Source: Pseudomonadota bacterium (GTDB lineage Bacteria; Pseudomonadota; Alphaproteobacteria; Sphingomonadales; Sphingomonadaceae). From it: 36,429 nucleotides of DNA. Below the pieces are notes generated by a model that was not told where the DNA came from, did not search any database, and was given only the letters and a program-made list of their open reading frames with translations. The stretch lies in NCBI GenBank assembly GCA_029781465.1, contig JAKOWQ010000183.1, positions 1 to 36,429 on the forward strand, given 5' to 3'. The translations under genes were made by a program, and so were the position numbers. Shown piece by piece: positions 18,402 through 27,215 of this stretch (position 1 is its first letter; each line of letters opens with the position of its first letter).

Positions 18402-20456
18402 TTACTGACAGGCCAGGCATTCCTCGTAGTCGGTCTGGCCACCGGCGCTGAGCTCGAACTTGGCTGCCTCGGCGGTGTTGTCGGCCTCGACCCCGCCGGC
18501 GAAACCGGCGCGCTGCACCGACTTGCTGCGCAGATAGTAAAGGCTCTTGATGCCCTTCTCCCAGGCCTGGAAGTGCAGCATCATCAGGTCCCACTTGTCG
18601 ACATCGGCGGGGATGTAGAGGTTCAGCGACTGCGCCTGATCGATATAGGGGGTGCGATCGGCCGCGAATTCGAGCAGCCAGCGCTGGTCGATCTCGAAGC
18701 TGGTCTTGTAGACCGCCTTTTCCTCTGGCGACAGGAAATCGAGGTGCTGGACCGAGCCGCCGCGCTCGAGGATCGAGTTCCAGACGTTGTTGGTGTCCTT
18801 GGCCTTGGTCTGGAGCAGCTTCTCCAGATAGGGGTTCTTGACCACGAAGCTGCCCGAGAGGGTCTTGTGGGTGTAGATATTGGCCGGGATCGGCTCGATG
18901 CAGGCGCTGGTGCCGCCGCAGATGATGCTGATCGAGGCCGTGGGCGCGATCGCCATCTTGCACGAAAAGCGCTGCATCACCCCCATGTCGGCGGCATCGG
19001 GGCAGGCGCCGCGTTCCTGCGCCAGCAGCAGGCTGGCCTCATCAGCCTTGGCGGCGATGTGCTTGAACATCTTGAGGTTCATCGCCTTGGCCATCGCAGA
19101 TTCAAAGCCGATGCCCTTCATCTGCAGGAACGAGTGGAAACCCATTACCCCCATGCCGACCGAGCGTTCGCGCGCGGCGGAATACTTGGCGCGGGCCATC
19201 TCGTCGGGCGCGCGGTCGATATAGTCCTGCAGCACGTTGTCGAGGAAGCGCAGCACGTCCTCGATGAAGCGCTCGTCCTTGTTCCACTCGTCCCAGGTTT
19301 CCAGGTTGAGGCTGGAGAGGCAGCACACCGCAGTGCGATCGTTGCCAAGGTGGTCCTTGCCGGTGGGCAGGGTGATCTCGCTGCACAGGTTCGAGGTCGA
19401 AACCTTGAGCCCCAGGTCGCGGTGATGCTTGGGCATCATCCGGTTCACCGTGTCGGAGAAGACGATATAGGGCTCGCCGGTGGCCAGCCGGTTCTCGACC
19501 AGTTTCTGGAACAGGCTGCGGGCATCGACCGTGCCGCGCACCGAACCGTCCTTGGGGCTCCTCAGCTGGAATTCGGCGCCGTCGCGCACGGCTTCCATGA
19601 ATTCGTCGGTCAGCAGCACGCCGTGGTGCAGGTTGAGCGCCTTGCGGTTGAAATCGCCCGAGGGCTTGCGGATCTCGAGGAATTCCTCGATCTCGGGGTG
19701 CGAGACGTCGAGATAGCACGCGGCCGAACCGCGCCGCAGCGAGCCTTGCGAAATCGCCAGGGTCAGGCTGTCCATCACCCGCACGAAGGGGATGATCCCG
19801 CTGGTCTTGCCGTTGAGCCCGACCGGCTCGCCGATCCCGCGCACGTTGCCCCAATAGGTGCCGATCCCGCCGCCGCGGCTCGCCAGCCAGACGTTCTCGT
19901 TCCAGGTGCCGACAATCCCCTCGAGGCTGTCCGACACCGAGTTGAGATAGCAGCTGATCGGCAGACCCCGGTTGGTGCCGCCGTTGGAGAGCACCGGGGT
20001 GGCGGGCATGAACCACAGCTTCGAGACATAGTCGTAGAGCCGCTGGGCGTGATCGGCATCGTCGGCATAGGCGGCGGCGACGCGGGCGAAGAGATCCTGA
20101 TAGCTTTCGCCGGGCAGCAGATAGCGGTCGTCGAGCGTTTCCTTGCCGAATTCGGTCAGCAGCGCATCGCGCGCGCTGTCGGTCACCACGGCGAAACGGC
20201 GGTCGTGGATCGCCTTGCTGTCATCCCGGGGGGCGGCGGCCACGGCCACGGCGCTGGCCAGCGCCTCGGCGCCCAGCTTTTCGACCAGACCGGCCGAGCC
20301 GGCATCGTTCTTGTCCGTCATCGGCAGCGCCGGGCCCTCGCCCGCCTCCTTGCTCGCCTTGCGGGGAGCCCTGGCCGCGGTCTCCGCCTCGGCGCTGTCC
20401 GCCAGGCTTGCTTCGACCTCTGCCATCGTCGGCTCTTCCCCGTTCCTGAAATCCAC
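18402..20456 (-). CDS. nrdA: Ribonucleoside-diphosphate reductase subunit alpha (class I)
   Basis: RYLLPGESYQDLFARVAAAYADD, SRGGGIGTYWGNVRGIGEPVG, SEITLPTGKD, APTASISIICGGTSACIEP; start could be MAEVEASLAD about 10 codons inside. Confidence 0.95.
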   Translation of the reverse strand: MDFRNGEEPTMAEVEASLADSAEAETAARAPRKASKEAGEGPALPMTDKNDAGSAGLVEKLGAEALASAVAVAAAPRDDSKAIHDRRFAVVTDSARDALLTEFGKETLDDRYLLPGESYQDLFARVAAAYADDADHAQRLYDYVSKLWFMPATPVLSNGGTNRGLPISCYLNSVSDSLEGIVGTWNENVWLASRGGGIGTYWGNVRGIGEPVGLNGKTSGIIPFVRVMDSLTLAISQGSLRRGSAACYLDVSHPEIEEFLEIRKPSGDFNRKALNLHHGVLLTDEFMEAVRDGAEFQLRSPKDGSVRGTVDARSLFQKLVENRLATGEPYIVFSDTVNRMMPKHHRDLGLKVSTSNLCSEITLPTGKDHLGNDRTAVCCLSSLNLETWDEWNKDERFIEDVLRFLDNVLQDYIDRAPDEMARAKYSAARERSVGMGVMGFHSFLQMKGIGFESAMAKAMNLKMFKHIAAKADEASLLLAQERGACPDAADMGVMQRFSCKMAIAPTASISIICGGTSACIEPIPANIYTHKTLSGSFVVKNPYLEKLLQTKAKDTNNVWNSILERGGSVQHLDFLSPEEKAVYKTSFEIDQRWLLEFAADRTPYIDQAQSLNLYIPADVDKWDLMMLHFQAWEKGIKSLYYLRSKSVQRAGFAGGVEADNTAEAAKFELSAGGQTDYEECLACQ

Positions 20457-20690
20457 CTTGCTGCCCCCGTACTATCCCGATGCTCAACCAACCCGGCCCG
20501 TTTCCCCGGCTGCGAATCGGCAAGCAGGCCAATCTAGCAGACGGGGAGAACAAAAAGGGAAAAACTTATCCCCATGCCATCCCCAGACCGATGCACCAGG
20601 GGGCTTGATCGAGGCCCGAATCCGCCACCCCGGCGCCCGACGCGCGGCTGCGGCTGAATCTAGGTCTAGAGGTCCCCCCGTGTGCCGGAC

Positions 20691-20704
20691 CACTACCTAT
20701 AGTG
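20691..20704. promoter_or_regulatory. Candidate NrdR box (CACTACCTATAGTG) upstream of nrdA
   Basis: 12 of 14 positions match a CACTATATATAGTG-type NrdR core; on the minus strand it overlaps a possible -10 (ACTATA), 17 nt downstream of TTGCAC (20726-20721). Confidence 0.6.
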
Positions 20705-21048
20705 CCCGAACCGGAATCGGGTGCAAGAGGGTAAATCGGCTGGCAACCATGATCGCGCGCTGTCCACAGCCCCGTGAATCATGTCGCGGTGCAGCGACGC
20801 GCGGAAATCCGGGGGCCGGGCCGCGGCGCAAGAGTCAAAATCAAAATTGAAAAAAATTTTGCACCGGAATCGCCGCTCCGGGGCGTTGACAAGGATGGAA
20901 TCGGAACCGGAAATTTTGTTGCCGATTTGGCTCACGCAAAGGGCCGTTGCGGGCGTGCTTTACTGCTTGATACCGGCAACACACCTGCTAGGGTCAGGAC
21001 CCATTACCCCAGCCTCGGCGGCAAGATCGCAACGGAGAATCGCCTGCC

Positions 21049-21291
21049 ATGATCAACCTGATCGGTGCCCTCATCAGCGGCCTGCTCGTCGGCTGGGCCG
21101 CGCGCTTCTTTTACCCCGGCTGGGTGCCGATGGGCCTGGGGATGACGATCCTGCTGGGGATCGGCGGATCGCTGCTCGCCAGCTTCGTCGCCGGGGGCGG
21201 GCGTTATGGCGCCCAGGTCAACCGCGCCGGCTGCCTCGCCTCGGTGCTGGGGGCAATGGCGCTGATCTTCATTGGCCGGCATATGTTCTAG
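21049..21291 (+). CDS. GlsB/YeaQ/YmgE-family small membrane protein
   Basis: 80 aa; LIGALISGLLVGWAARFFYPG...GMTILLGIGGSLLASFV; family recognised by glycine-patterned TM segments. Confidence 0.75.
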   Translation: MINLIGALISGLLVGWAARFFYPGWVPMGLGMTILLGIGGSLLASFVAGGGRYGAQVNRAGCLASVLGAMALIFIGRHMF

Positions 21292-21400
21292 GCGGCGCGG
21301 ACAAGTCCAGACGGGGCGTCTCGCAGAATAGCCCGCCGGAAAGCGGACCTTCTGGATACGACAACGTAGCAGTCATTGCGAGATGTGGTTATGCTGGGGC

Positions 21401-21919
21401 ATGGTCTCACTAGATGACCCCTTCTGGTCCAGCCTGTCCCATGCTTATGGGAGCGCCCAAGATATTCCGGGGTTGATCCATGCCCTCGCTCAAGGCCCTG
21501 GACCAAAATCGTCCTACGAAAGCGAGCCTTGGTTCAGCATTTGGTCTAGCCTCTGCCATCAGGGTGACGTGTTCGATGCCTCATACGCTGCCGTCCCCCA
21601 TATTGTTGAAATTGGCTGTAACGCGGCTGGCCCGGTTGATTTCAGCTTCTTTCAGTTCCCTGCGGCGGTAGAAGTCGCCCGAAAGAAGGGGCGGGGCCCC
21701 ACTGTGCCGGTTGATCTGTCTGAATCTTATTTCTCTGCGATCAAGCGGATTGAGGACTGCATAACCCGACACCGAGATGAAGTTTGGGACGAGACAACTC
21801 TACTATCGGTGTTGGCTGCGCAGGCGGTGGCCAAGGGGAATCAAAGGGTAGCAGAAGCTGTCATGAATTTGGACGACACTCTGATCCAGCGCTTGATCGA
21901 TCTCGACTTCGATGACTGA
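21401..21919 (+). CDS. Hypothetical protein of lower GC content, unknown function
   Basis: MVSLDDPFWSSLSHAYGSAQDIPGLIHAL...WSSLCHQGDVFDASYAAVPHIVEIG...; coherent acidic protein; start chosen at the internal ATG. Confidence 0.7.
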   Translation: MVSLDDPFWSSLSHAYGSAQDIPGLIHALAQGPGPKSSYESEPWFSIWSSLCHQGDVFDASYAAVPHIVEIGCNAAGPVDFSFFQFPAAVEVARKKGRGPTVPVDLSESYFSAIKRIEDCITRHRDEVWDETTLLSVLAAQAVAKGNQRVAEAVMNLDDTLIQRLIDLDFDD

Positions 21920-22020
21920 CCAATGTCAGCTCCCCCCGACACCCCCGCCATTGGGCTTATCTGCGTCACCCGCCTAAAGTTGGCGCCCATCTACGCCAGC
22001 GATTGCCCCAGCCGCCGCGC

Positions 22021-22899
22021 CTAGCGCGCGTGGGCGGCGATCGCGTCGGCGATTTCCTCGACCAGCTCGACCGGCAGGTCGTGGCCCATGCCGGGGATTT
22101 CGTGGAGCCTGGCCCCCGCGATATGAGCGGCGGTGTCGCGCCCGCCCGCGACGGGAACCAGCGGATCGTCCTGTCCGTGGATCACCAGGGTCGGCGCGGT
22201 GATTGCTTTCAGCCGCTTGCGGCGATCGCCATCGGCGATGATCGCGGCCATCTGCCGGGCGATCCCGGGGGGATAGTAGCCGCGCCGGTAATCGCGCTCG
22301 ATCCGCTCGCGCAGCCGGGTTTCCTCGGCCGGGTAGCCCGGGCTGCCGATGGTCCGCGCCACCTTCACCCCGTAGTCGACCGCGTCGGGCAGGCTCGATG
22401 ACATCGGCCGCCCGGTCAGCACCTTCATCGCCTCTGGCCGGGCGCGGGGCAGGCGGCGGTTGCCGGTGGTCGACATGATCGAGGTCAGGGTGCGGACCCG
22501 CCCGGGATGGTGCACCGCGAGCAGCTGCGCGATCATGCCCCCCATCGAGGCGCCCACCACATGCGCGCTTGCGATCCCCAGCGCATCGAGCAGCCCGACG
22601 GCATCGCCGGCCATGTCGCCAAGGCTGTAGGCGGTACGCGGCCTGAGGCCGATCATCGCCTTGAGTACGGTGCGGGGGATATTGGGCACCCCGGCGGCAT
22701 CGAAGCGCTGCGAAAGGCCGACATCGCGGTTGTCATAGCGGATCACGTGATAGCCGCGCGCCACCAGCGCATCGACCAGCTCGGTCGGCCACAGGGTAAG
22801 CTGCCCGCCCAGCCCCATCACCAGCAGCAGCGGCTCGGCGGCGGGATCGCCGTGGCTTTCGTATTCGATCGCGATCCCGTTGGCACTGACTTGCGGCAT
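22021..22899 (-). CDS. Alpha/beta hydrolase
   Basis: LLLVMGLGGQLTLWP, RYDNRDVGLSQRFD, AHVVGASMGGMIAQLLA nucleophile elbow, GMGHDLP; start placed at MPQVSANG. Confidence 0.88.
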   Translation of the reverse strand: MPQVSANGIAIEYESHGDPAAEPLLLVMGLGGQLTLWPTELVDALVARGYHVIRYDNRDVGLSQRFDAAGVPNIPRTVLKAMIGLRPRTAYSLGDMAGDAVGLLDALGIASAHVVGASMGGMIAQLLAVHHPGRVRTLTSIMSTTGNRRLPRARPEAMKVLTGRPMSSSLPDAVDYGVKVARTIGSPGYPAEETRLRERIERDYRRGYYPPGIARQMAAIIADGDRRKRLKAITAPTLVIHGQDDPLVPVAGGRDTAAHIAGARLHEIPGMGHDLPVELVEEIADAIAAHAR

Positions 22900-22977
22900 G
22901 GTGGCTCCCCGGTTTGCTTTGGCGGGGAGGAATAGCGCGAAGGGTGCAATGCGCAACCTGTCCGCAACACCGCCCCC

Positions 22978-23114
22978 GTCACCCTGAACTTGTTTCAGGG
23001 TCCATCGTGCCGAACAAGCGAAGAGCCGATTCGAAAGCCAACCGTGCGGGCAGCTCAAACCTGCCAATCACTGGGCGAAACGGGAAATGGACCCTGAAAC
23101 AAGTTCAGGGTGAC
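22978..23114. repeat. Palindromic intergenic element: two inverted 28-bp copies of GTCACCCTGAACTTGTTTCAGGGTCCAT
   Basis: 22978-23005 and 23087-23114 are exact reverse complements separated by 81 bp; each arm has its own internal dyad CCTGAAC/TTTCAGG. Confidence 0.9.
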
Positions 23115-23142
23115 GACCAGGTAGGGTTGGGATTGACCCGCT

Positions 23143-24246
23143 TCAATCGTCCTTGCCGCTGCGCCAGCCGTGCTCGCCGCGTTCGTGGATGATGTTGGCG
23201 CGGCCCACGATCAGATCGTCGACCATGCCGATCCGCTTCACGTCCTTGTCCTTGTAGGGCAGCGAGTGGAGCACATAGCGCATGGCGTTGAGCCGCGCGC
23301 GCTTCTTGTCGTCGCTCTTGACCACGGTCCAGGGGCTGTCGGCGGTGTCGGTGGCGAAGAACATCGCCTCCTTGGCGCGGGTATAGTCGTCCCACTTGTC
23401 GAGGCTGGCGAGATCGACCGGGGAAAGCTTCCACTGCTTGAGCGGGTGGACCTTGCGTTCCTTGAAGCGGCGGCGCTGCTCGGCCTGGCTGACCGAGAAC
23501 CAGAACTTGATCAGGTGGATGCCGCTGCGCACCAGATTGCGTTCGAACTCGGGCGCCTGACGCAGGAATTCCTTGTATTCCTCGTCGTTGCAGAAGCCCA
23601 TCACCCGTTCCACCCCGGCGCGGTTGTACCACGAACGGTCGAACAGCACGATCTCGCCCTTGGTCGGCAGGTGCTCGACATAGCGCTGGAAATACCATTG
23701 CCCGCGCTCGACCTCGCTGGGCTTTTCCAGCGCGACCACGCGCGCGCCGCGCGGGTTGAGGTGCTCCATCATCCGCTTGATCGTGCCGCCCTTGCCGGCC
23801 GCATCGCGCCCCTCGAACAGGATCACCACCCGCTGGCCGTTTTCCTTGGCCCATTGCTGAAGCTTGAGCAGCTCGGTCTGGAGGATGAATTTCTCGCGCT
23901 CGTAATCCTTGCGCAGCATCTTGTACTTGTAGGGATAGCCGCCCTTGCGCCAGTCCTCGGCCAGCTCGTCGCTGGTCCGGCGCGGCTTGCCGCCGGGCTT
24001 GGGCAGGCCAAGGTGATCGCGCATCCGCGCCGCATCGTCGGGCGAGGCGCCCTCGATGATCGCGGCTACCCCGTCGCTGGACGGACCACCGGTAGCATCG
24101 GCCACCGCGTCGAGCGCGGCTTCTTCGGCTTCCACGGCTGCTTCGGTGCGTTCCTCGGCCAGCGTCTCCTCAACGATCGGCGCCACGGCGGCGTCGTTGG
24201 CGGGGCGCGTGCTTGCGGCCCGCTTGCTGGGAGTACGATTGGTCAT
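23143..24246 (-). CDS. ppk2: Polyphosphate kinase 2 (PPK2), copy A
   Basis: RVVILFEGRDAAGKGGTIKRMMEHLNPRGARVVALEKPSEVERGQWYFQRYVEHLPTKGEIVLFDRSWYNRAGVERVMGFC. Confidence 0.95.
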   Translation of the reverse strand: MTNRTPSKRAASTRPANDAAVAPIVEETLAEERTEAAVEAEEAALDAVADATGGPSSDGVAAIIEGASPDDAARMRDHLGLPKPGGKPRRTSDELAEDWRKGGYPYKYKMLRKDYEREKFILQTELLKLQQWAKENGQRVVILFEGRDAAGKGGTIKRMMEHLNPRGARVVALEKPSEVERGQWYFQRYVEHLPTKGEIVLFDRSWYNRAGVERVMGFCNDEEYKEFLRQAPEFERNLVRSGIHLIKFWFSVSQAEQRRRFKERKVHPLKQWKLSPVDLASLDKWDDYTRAKEAMFFATDTADSPWTVVKSDDKKRARLNAMRYVLHSLPYKDKDVKRIGMVDDLIVGRANIIHERGEHGWRSGKDD

Positions 24247-24454
24247 GACCGCTGCCTTTCATCCATTGTCGCGGGAACACGCGCTGCGGCCTTGCCTATG
24301 GCACGCAAAGGTTCCCTTCCGGTTATCATCGTGACCGCGAAATGCCGGAATTTCCGACTCTTCGCGCTTGACAGGATGATCGCGCCGGGCAGGCGGTGGA
24401 GTCAAACGGATTGCTTGCAACGGCTGTTGCGCAGCGGGCAACCCGGCAGTGCGA

Positions 24455-25525
24455 TCAAGGCCGCGGGCGGGAACGGGGAATGCGCTCGCCGCGTTCGCGG
24501 ATCACATTGGCCCGGCCGACCAGCAGCCGGTCTACCGTGCCGACGATGGCTGCGTCCTTGCCGGCATAGTCGAAGGCGCTCAGCACAAAGCGCATCGCAT
24601 TGAGCCGGGCGCGCTTCTTGTCGTCGCTCTTGATCACGATCCAGGGGCAGTTCTCGGTATCGGTGGCGGAGAACATCGTTTCCTTGGCGCGGGTATAGTC
24701 ATCCCACTTGTCGAGGCTGGCGAGGTCGATCGGGGAGAGCTTCCACTGCTTGAGCGGATGGACCCGGCGCTCGGTGAAGCGGCGCAGCTGTTCCTCGCGG
24801 CTGACCGAGAACCAGAACTTGATCAGGTGGATGCCGCCGCGTGTCAGGTTGCTCTCGAATTCCGGGGCTTCGCGCAGGAAATCGCGGTATTCCTCCGGGC
24901 TGCAAAAGCCCATCACCTGTTCCACCCCGGCGCGGTTGTACCACGAACGGTCGAACAGCACGATCTCGCCGCGGGTTGGCAGATGCGCGGCATAGCGCTG
25001 GAAATACCACTGTCCGCGCTCGGTCTCGCTGGGCTTTTCCAGCGCCACCACCCGCGCGCCGCGCGGATTGAGGTGCTCCATGAAACGCTTGATCGTCCCG
25101 CCCTTGCCGGCCGCGTCGCGCCCTTCGAACAGGATCACCACCCGGTTGCCGGTTTCCTTGATCCAGGTCTGGAATTTGAGCAGCTCGGCCTGGAGCAGGA
25201 ACTTCTCGCGCTCGTAATCGTGGCGCAGCATCTTGTATTTGTAGGGATAGCCGCCGCGCTTCCAGCCCGGAGCCAGTTCGTCGCTGGTCTGGCGCAGCGG
25301 GATCGAGACGGGGGGCAGGCCGAGCGCTTCGCGCAGGCGGGCGGCGTCATCGGGGGCGGCACCTTCGATCAGCGCCTCGATTTCGGCCAGCGAGCCGCGG
25401 GCGATCAGCAATTCCACCGCCGCGCGCGCGGCTTGCTGCGCCGCGACCACGCGCTCCTCGGCGATGCTCCGGCTTATCGGGGCGAGGGGGCTGGCGCCCT
25501 CCGGATCGGATGACTCGTCGTTCAT
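24455..25525 (-). CDS. ppk2: Polyphosphate kinase 2 (PPK2), copy B
   Basis: Same PPK2 motifs as copy A (GRDAAGKGGTIKRFMEHLNPRGARVVALEKPSETERGQWYFQRY, VLFDRSWYNRAGVEQVMGFC); start placed at MNDESSDPEG. Confidence 0.94.
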   Translation of the reverse strand: MNDESSDPEGASPLAPISRSIAEERVVAAQQAARAAVELLIARGSLAEIEALIEGAAPDDAARLREALGLPPVSIPLRQTSDELAPGWKRGGYPYKYKMLRHDYEREKFLLQAELLKFQTWIKETGNRVVILFEGRDAAGKGGTIKRFMEHLNPRGARVVALEKPSETERGQWYFQRYAAHLPTRGEIVLFDRSWYNRAGVEQVMGFCSPEEYRDFLREAPEFESNLTRGGIHLIKFWFSVSREEQLRRFTERRVHPLKQWKLSPIDLASLDKWDDYTRAKETMFSATDTENCPWIVIKSDDKKRARLNAMRFVLSAFDYAGKDAAIVGTVDRLLVGRANVIRERGERIPRSRPRP

Positions 25526-25591
25526 GGTCGCCGTGCGATCGCTGCGGGGCAATTGTTGCAGTTTGATGGCAGCCGGCGATCCGATTTCTTG

Positions 25592-25642
25592 CCCGATCGG
25601 GGCAGACTCCCGATCGGGACAGACTCCCGATCGGGCCAGACT
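25592..25642. repeat. Three 17-bp tandem units CCCGATCGGG-N-CAGACT
   Basis: 25592-25608, 25609-25625, 25626-25642; each unit has the perfect palindrome CCCGATCGGG; located between nadB stop and ppk2 copy B start. Confidence 0.9.
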
Positions 25643-27215
25643 AGGGCACCAGCACCGTATCGCGCGGCTGGTCGAGCATGCCGGGATAATCGAGGATGCA
25701 ATGCAGCCCTCGGCTCTCGTGCCGCTCGAGCGCGGAGCGGACGATCAGTTCGGCGCATTGCAGCAGGTTTCTGAGCTCGATCAGGTCGGTCGAGACGCGG
25801 AAGTGGCCGTAATAGTCCTCAACCTCGTCGGTCAGGAGCTTGATCCGGTGGGCCGCGCGTTCGAGCCGCTTGGTGGTGCGCACGATGCCGACATAGTTCC
25901 ACATGAAGCGGCGGATTTCGGTCCAGTTCTGCTTGATGACCACTTCCTCATCGCTGTCGGTCACGCGGCTTTCGTCCCAGGCGCGGACCGGGGGCGGGGC
26001 ATCGAAGCTGTCCCAACGGGCAAGGATGTCGGCCGCTGCCGCCTCGCCGAAAACGAAGCATTCGAGCAGGCTGTTGGAGGCAAGCCGGTTGGCGCCGTGC
26101 AGCCCGCTTTCGGTGCATTCACCCGCGGCATAGAGCCCAGGCAGGTCGGTGCGGCCCGCCAGGTCGATCACGATCCCGCCGCAGGTGTAGTGCTGGGCGG
26201 GAACCACCGGGATCGGCTCCCTGGTCATGTCGATGCCCAGCGAGATCAGCTTGTCGTAAATGTTGGGGAAGTGTTCGCGCACGAATTCCGGCGGCTGGTG
26301 GCTGATGTCGAGGTGGACGAAATCGAGCCCGTCGCGCTTGATCTCGCTGTCATTGGCCCGCGCGACGATATCGCGCGGGGCCAGCTCGGCGCGCTCGTCG
26401 TAGTCGGGCATATAGCGGTGCCCGGTTTTCGGGTTGATAAGGTGTCCGCCCTCGCCGCGCACCGCCTCGGTGATGAGGAAGTTCTTGACCTCGAGGTTGT
26501 AGAGGCAGGTCGGGTGGAACTGCATCATTTCCATGTTGCCCACCCGGCAGCCCGCGCGCCAGGCCATCGCGATCCCGTCGCCGGTGGCCCCGCGCGGCGC
26601 GGTGGAGAACTGATAGACTCGCCCCGCGCCGCCCGTTGCCAGCACCGTGGCCCGCGCGGTGTGCGCCTCGACCTTGCCGGTCGCTTCGTCGAGGGCATAG
26701 ACTCCCCAGACCCGGCCCGATCCCGAATAGCGCTCCTCGTGGCGGCCGGTAATCAGATCGATGCAGGCTCGCCCCGGCAGCAGGGTAATGTTGGGGTTGG
26801 CCTGGGCGGCTTTGAGCAGGGCTTCCTGCACCGCCCAGCCGGTGGCGTCGGCAACGTGGACGATCCGGCGGTGGCTGTGCCCGCCTTCGCGGGTGAGATG
26901 GAGATGCTCGCCTTCGGTATTGAAGGGGACACCGAGTTCGATCAGCCGGTCGATCGCATGGGGCGCACGCTCGATCACGAATTCGACCGTCTCGAGCCGG
27001 TTCAGTCCCGCCCCGGCGACCATCGTATCGCGGATATGATCCTCAAAGGTATCCCCGGCGTCGAGCACCGCGGCGATCCCGCCCTGGGCCCAGGCGGTCG
27101 ACCCGCCGGTCAGATCGCCCTTTGCAAGAACGAGGACCTTGAGCCGCTCGGCCAGCGCCAGCGCCGCGGTCAGCCCGGCCGCGCCGGAACCCACGACGAT
27201 GACGTCGTGGGTCAC
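25641..27215 (-). CDS. nadB: L-aspartate oxidase
   Basis: DVIVVGSGAAGLTAALALAE, GGSTAWAQGGIAAVLD, TGGAGRVYQFSTAPRGATGDGIAMAWRAG, YTCGGIVIDLAGRTDLPGLYAAGECTESGLHGANRLASNSLLE. Confidence 0.95.
   Translation of the reverse strand: MTHDVIVVGSGAAGLTAALALAERLKVLVLAKGDLTGGSTAWAQGGIAAVLDAGDTFEDHIRDTMVAGAGLNRLETVEFVIERAPHAIDRLIELGVPFNTEGEHLHLTREGGHSHRRIVHVADATGWAVQEALLKAAQANPNITLLPGRACIDLITGRHEERYSGSGRVWGVYALDEATGKVEAHTARATVLATGGAGRVYQFSTAPRGATGDGIAMAWRAGCRVGNMEMMQFHPTCLYNLEVKNFLITEAVRGEGGHLINPKTGHRYMPDYDERAELAPRDIVARANDSEIKRDGLDFVHLDISHQPPEFVREHFPNIYDKLISLGIDMTREPIPVVPAQHYTCGGIVIDLAGRTDLPGLYAAGECTESGLHGANRLASNSLLECFVFGEAAAADILARWDSFDAPPPVRAWDESRVTDSDEEVVIKQNWTEIRRFMWNYVGIVRTTKRLERAAHRIKLLTDEVEDYYGHFRVSTDLIELRNLLQCAELIVRSALERHESRGLHCILDYPGMLDQPRDTVLVP

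Noticed and set aside
18381-20537. 718-aa plus-strand ORF antisense to nrdA
   Set aside because: Shadow frame of the well-supported nrdA gene; no recognisable motifs.
20967-20994. Sigma-70-like promoter TTGATA-16-TAGGGT before the YeaQ-like gene
   Set aside because: Plausible but weak match; a general-stress sigma promoter was looked for and not convincingly found.
22978-23114. Intrinsic terminator or transposon end pair
   Set aside because: No U-tract after the hairpins and no transposase or target-site duplication visible; called a palindromic repeat element.
25592-25642. CRISPR array
   Set aside because: Units are 17 bp with no unique spacers and no cas genes; it is a short tandem palindromic repeat.
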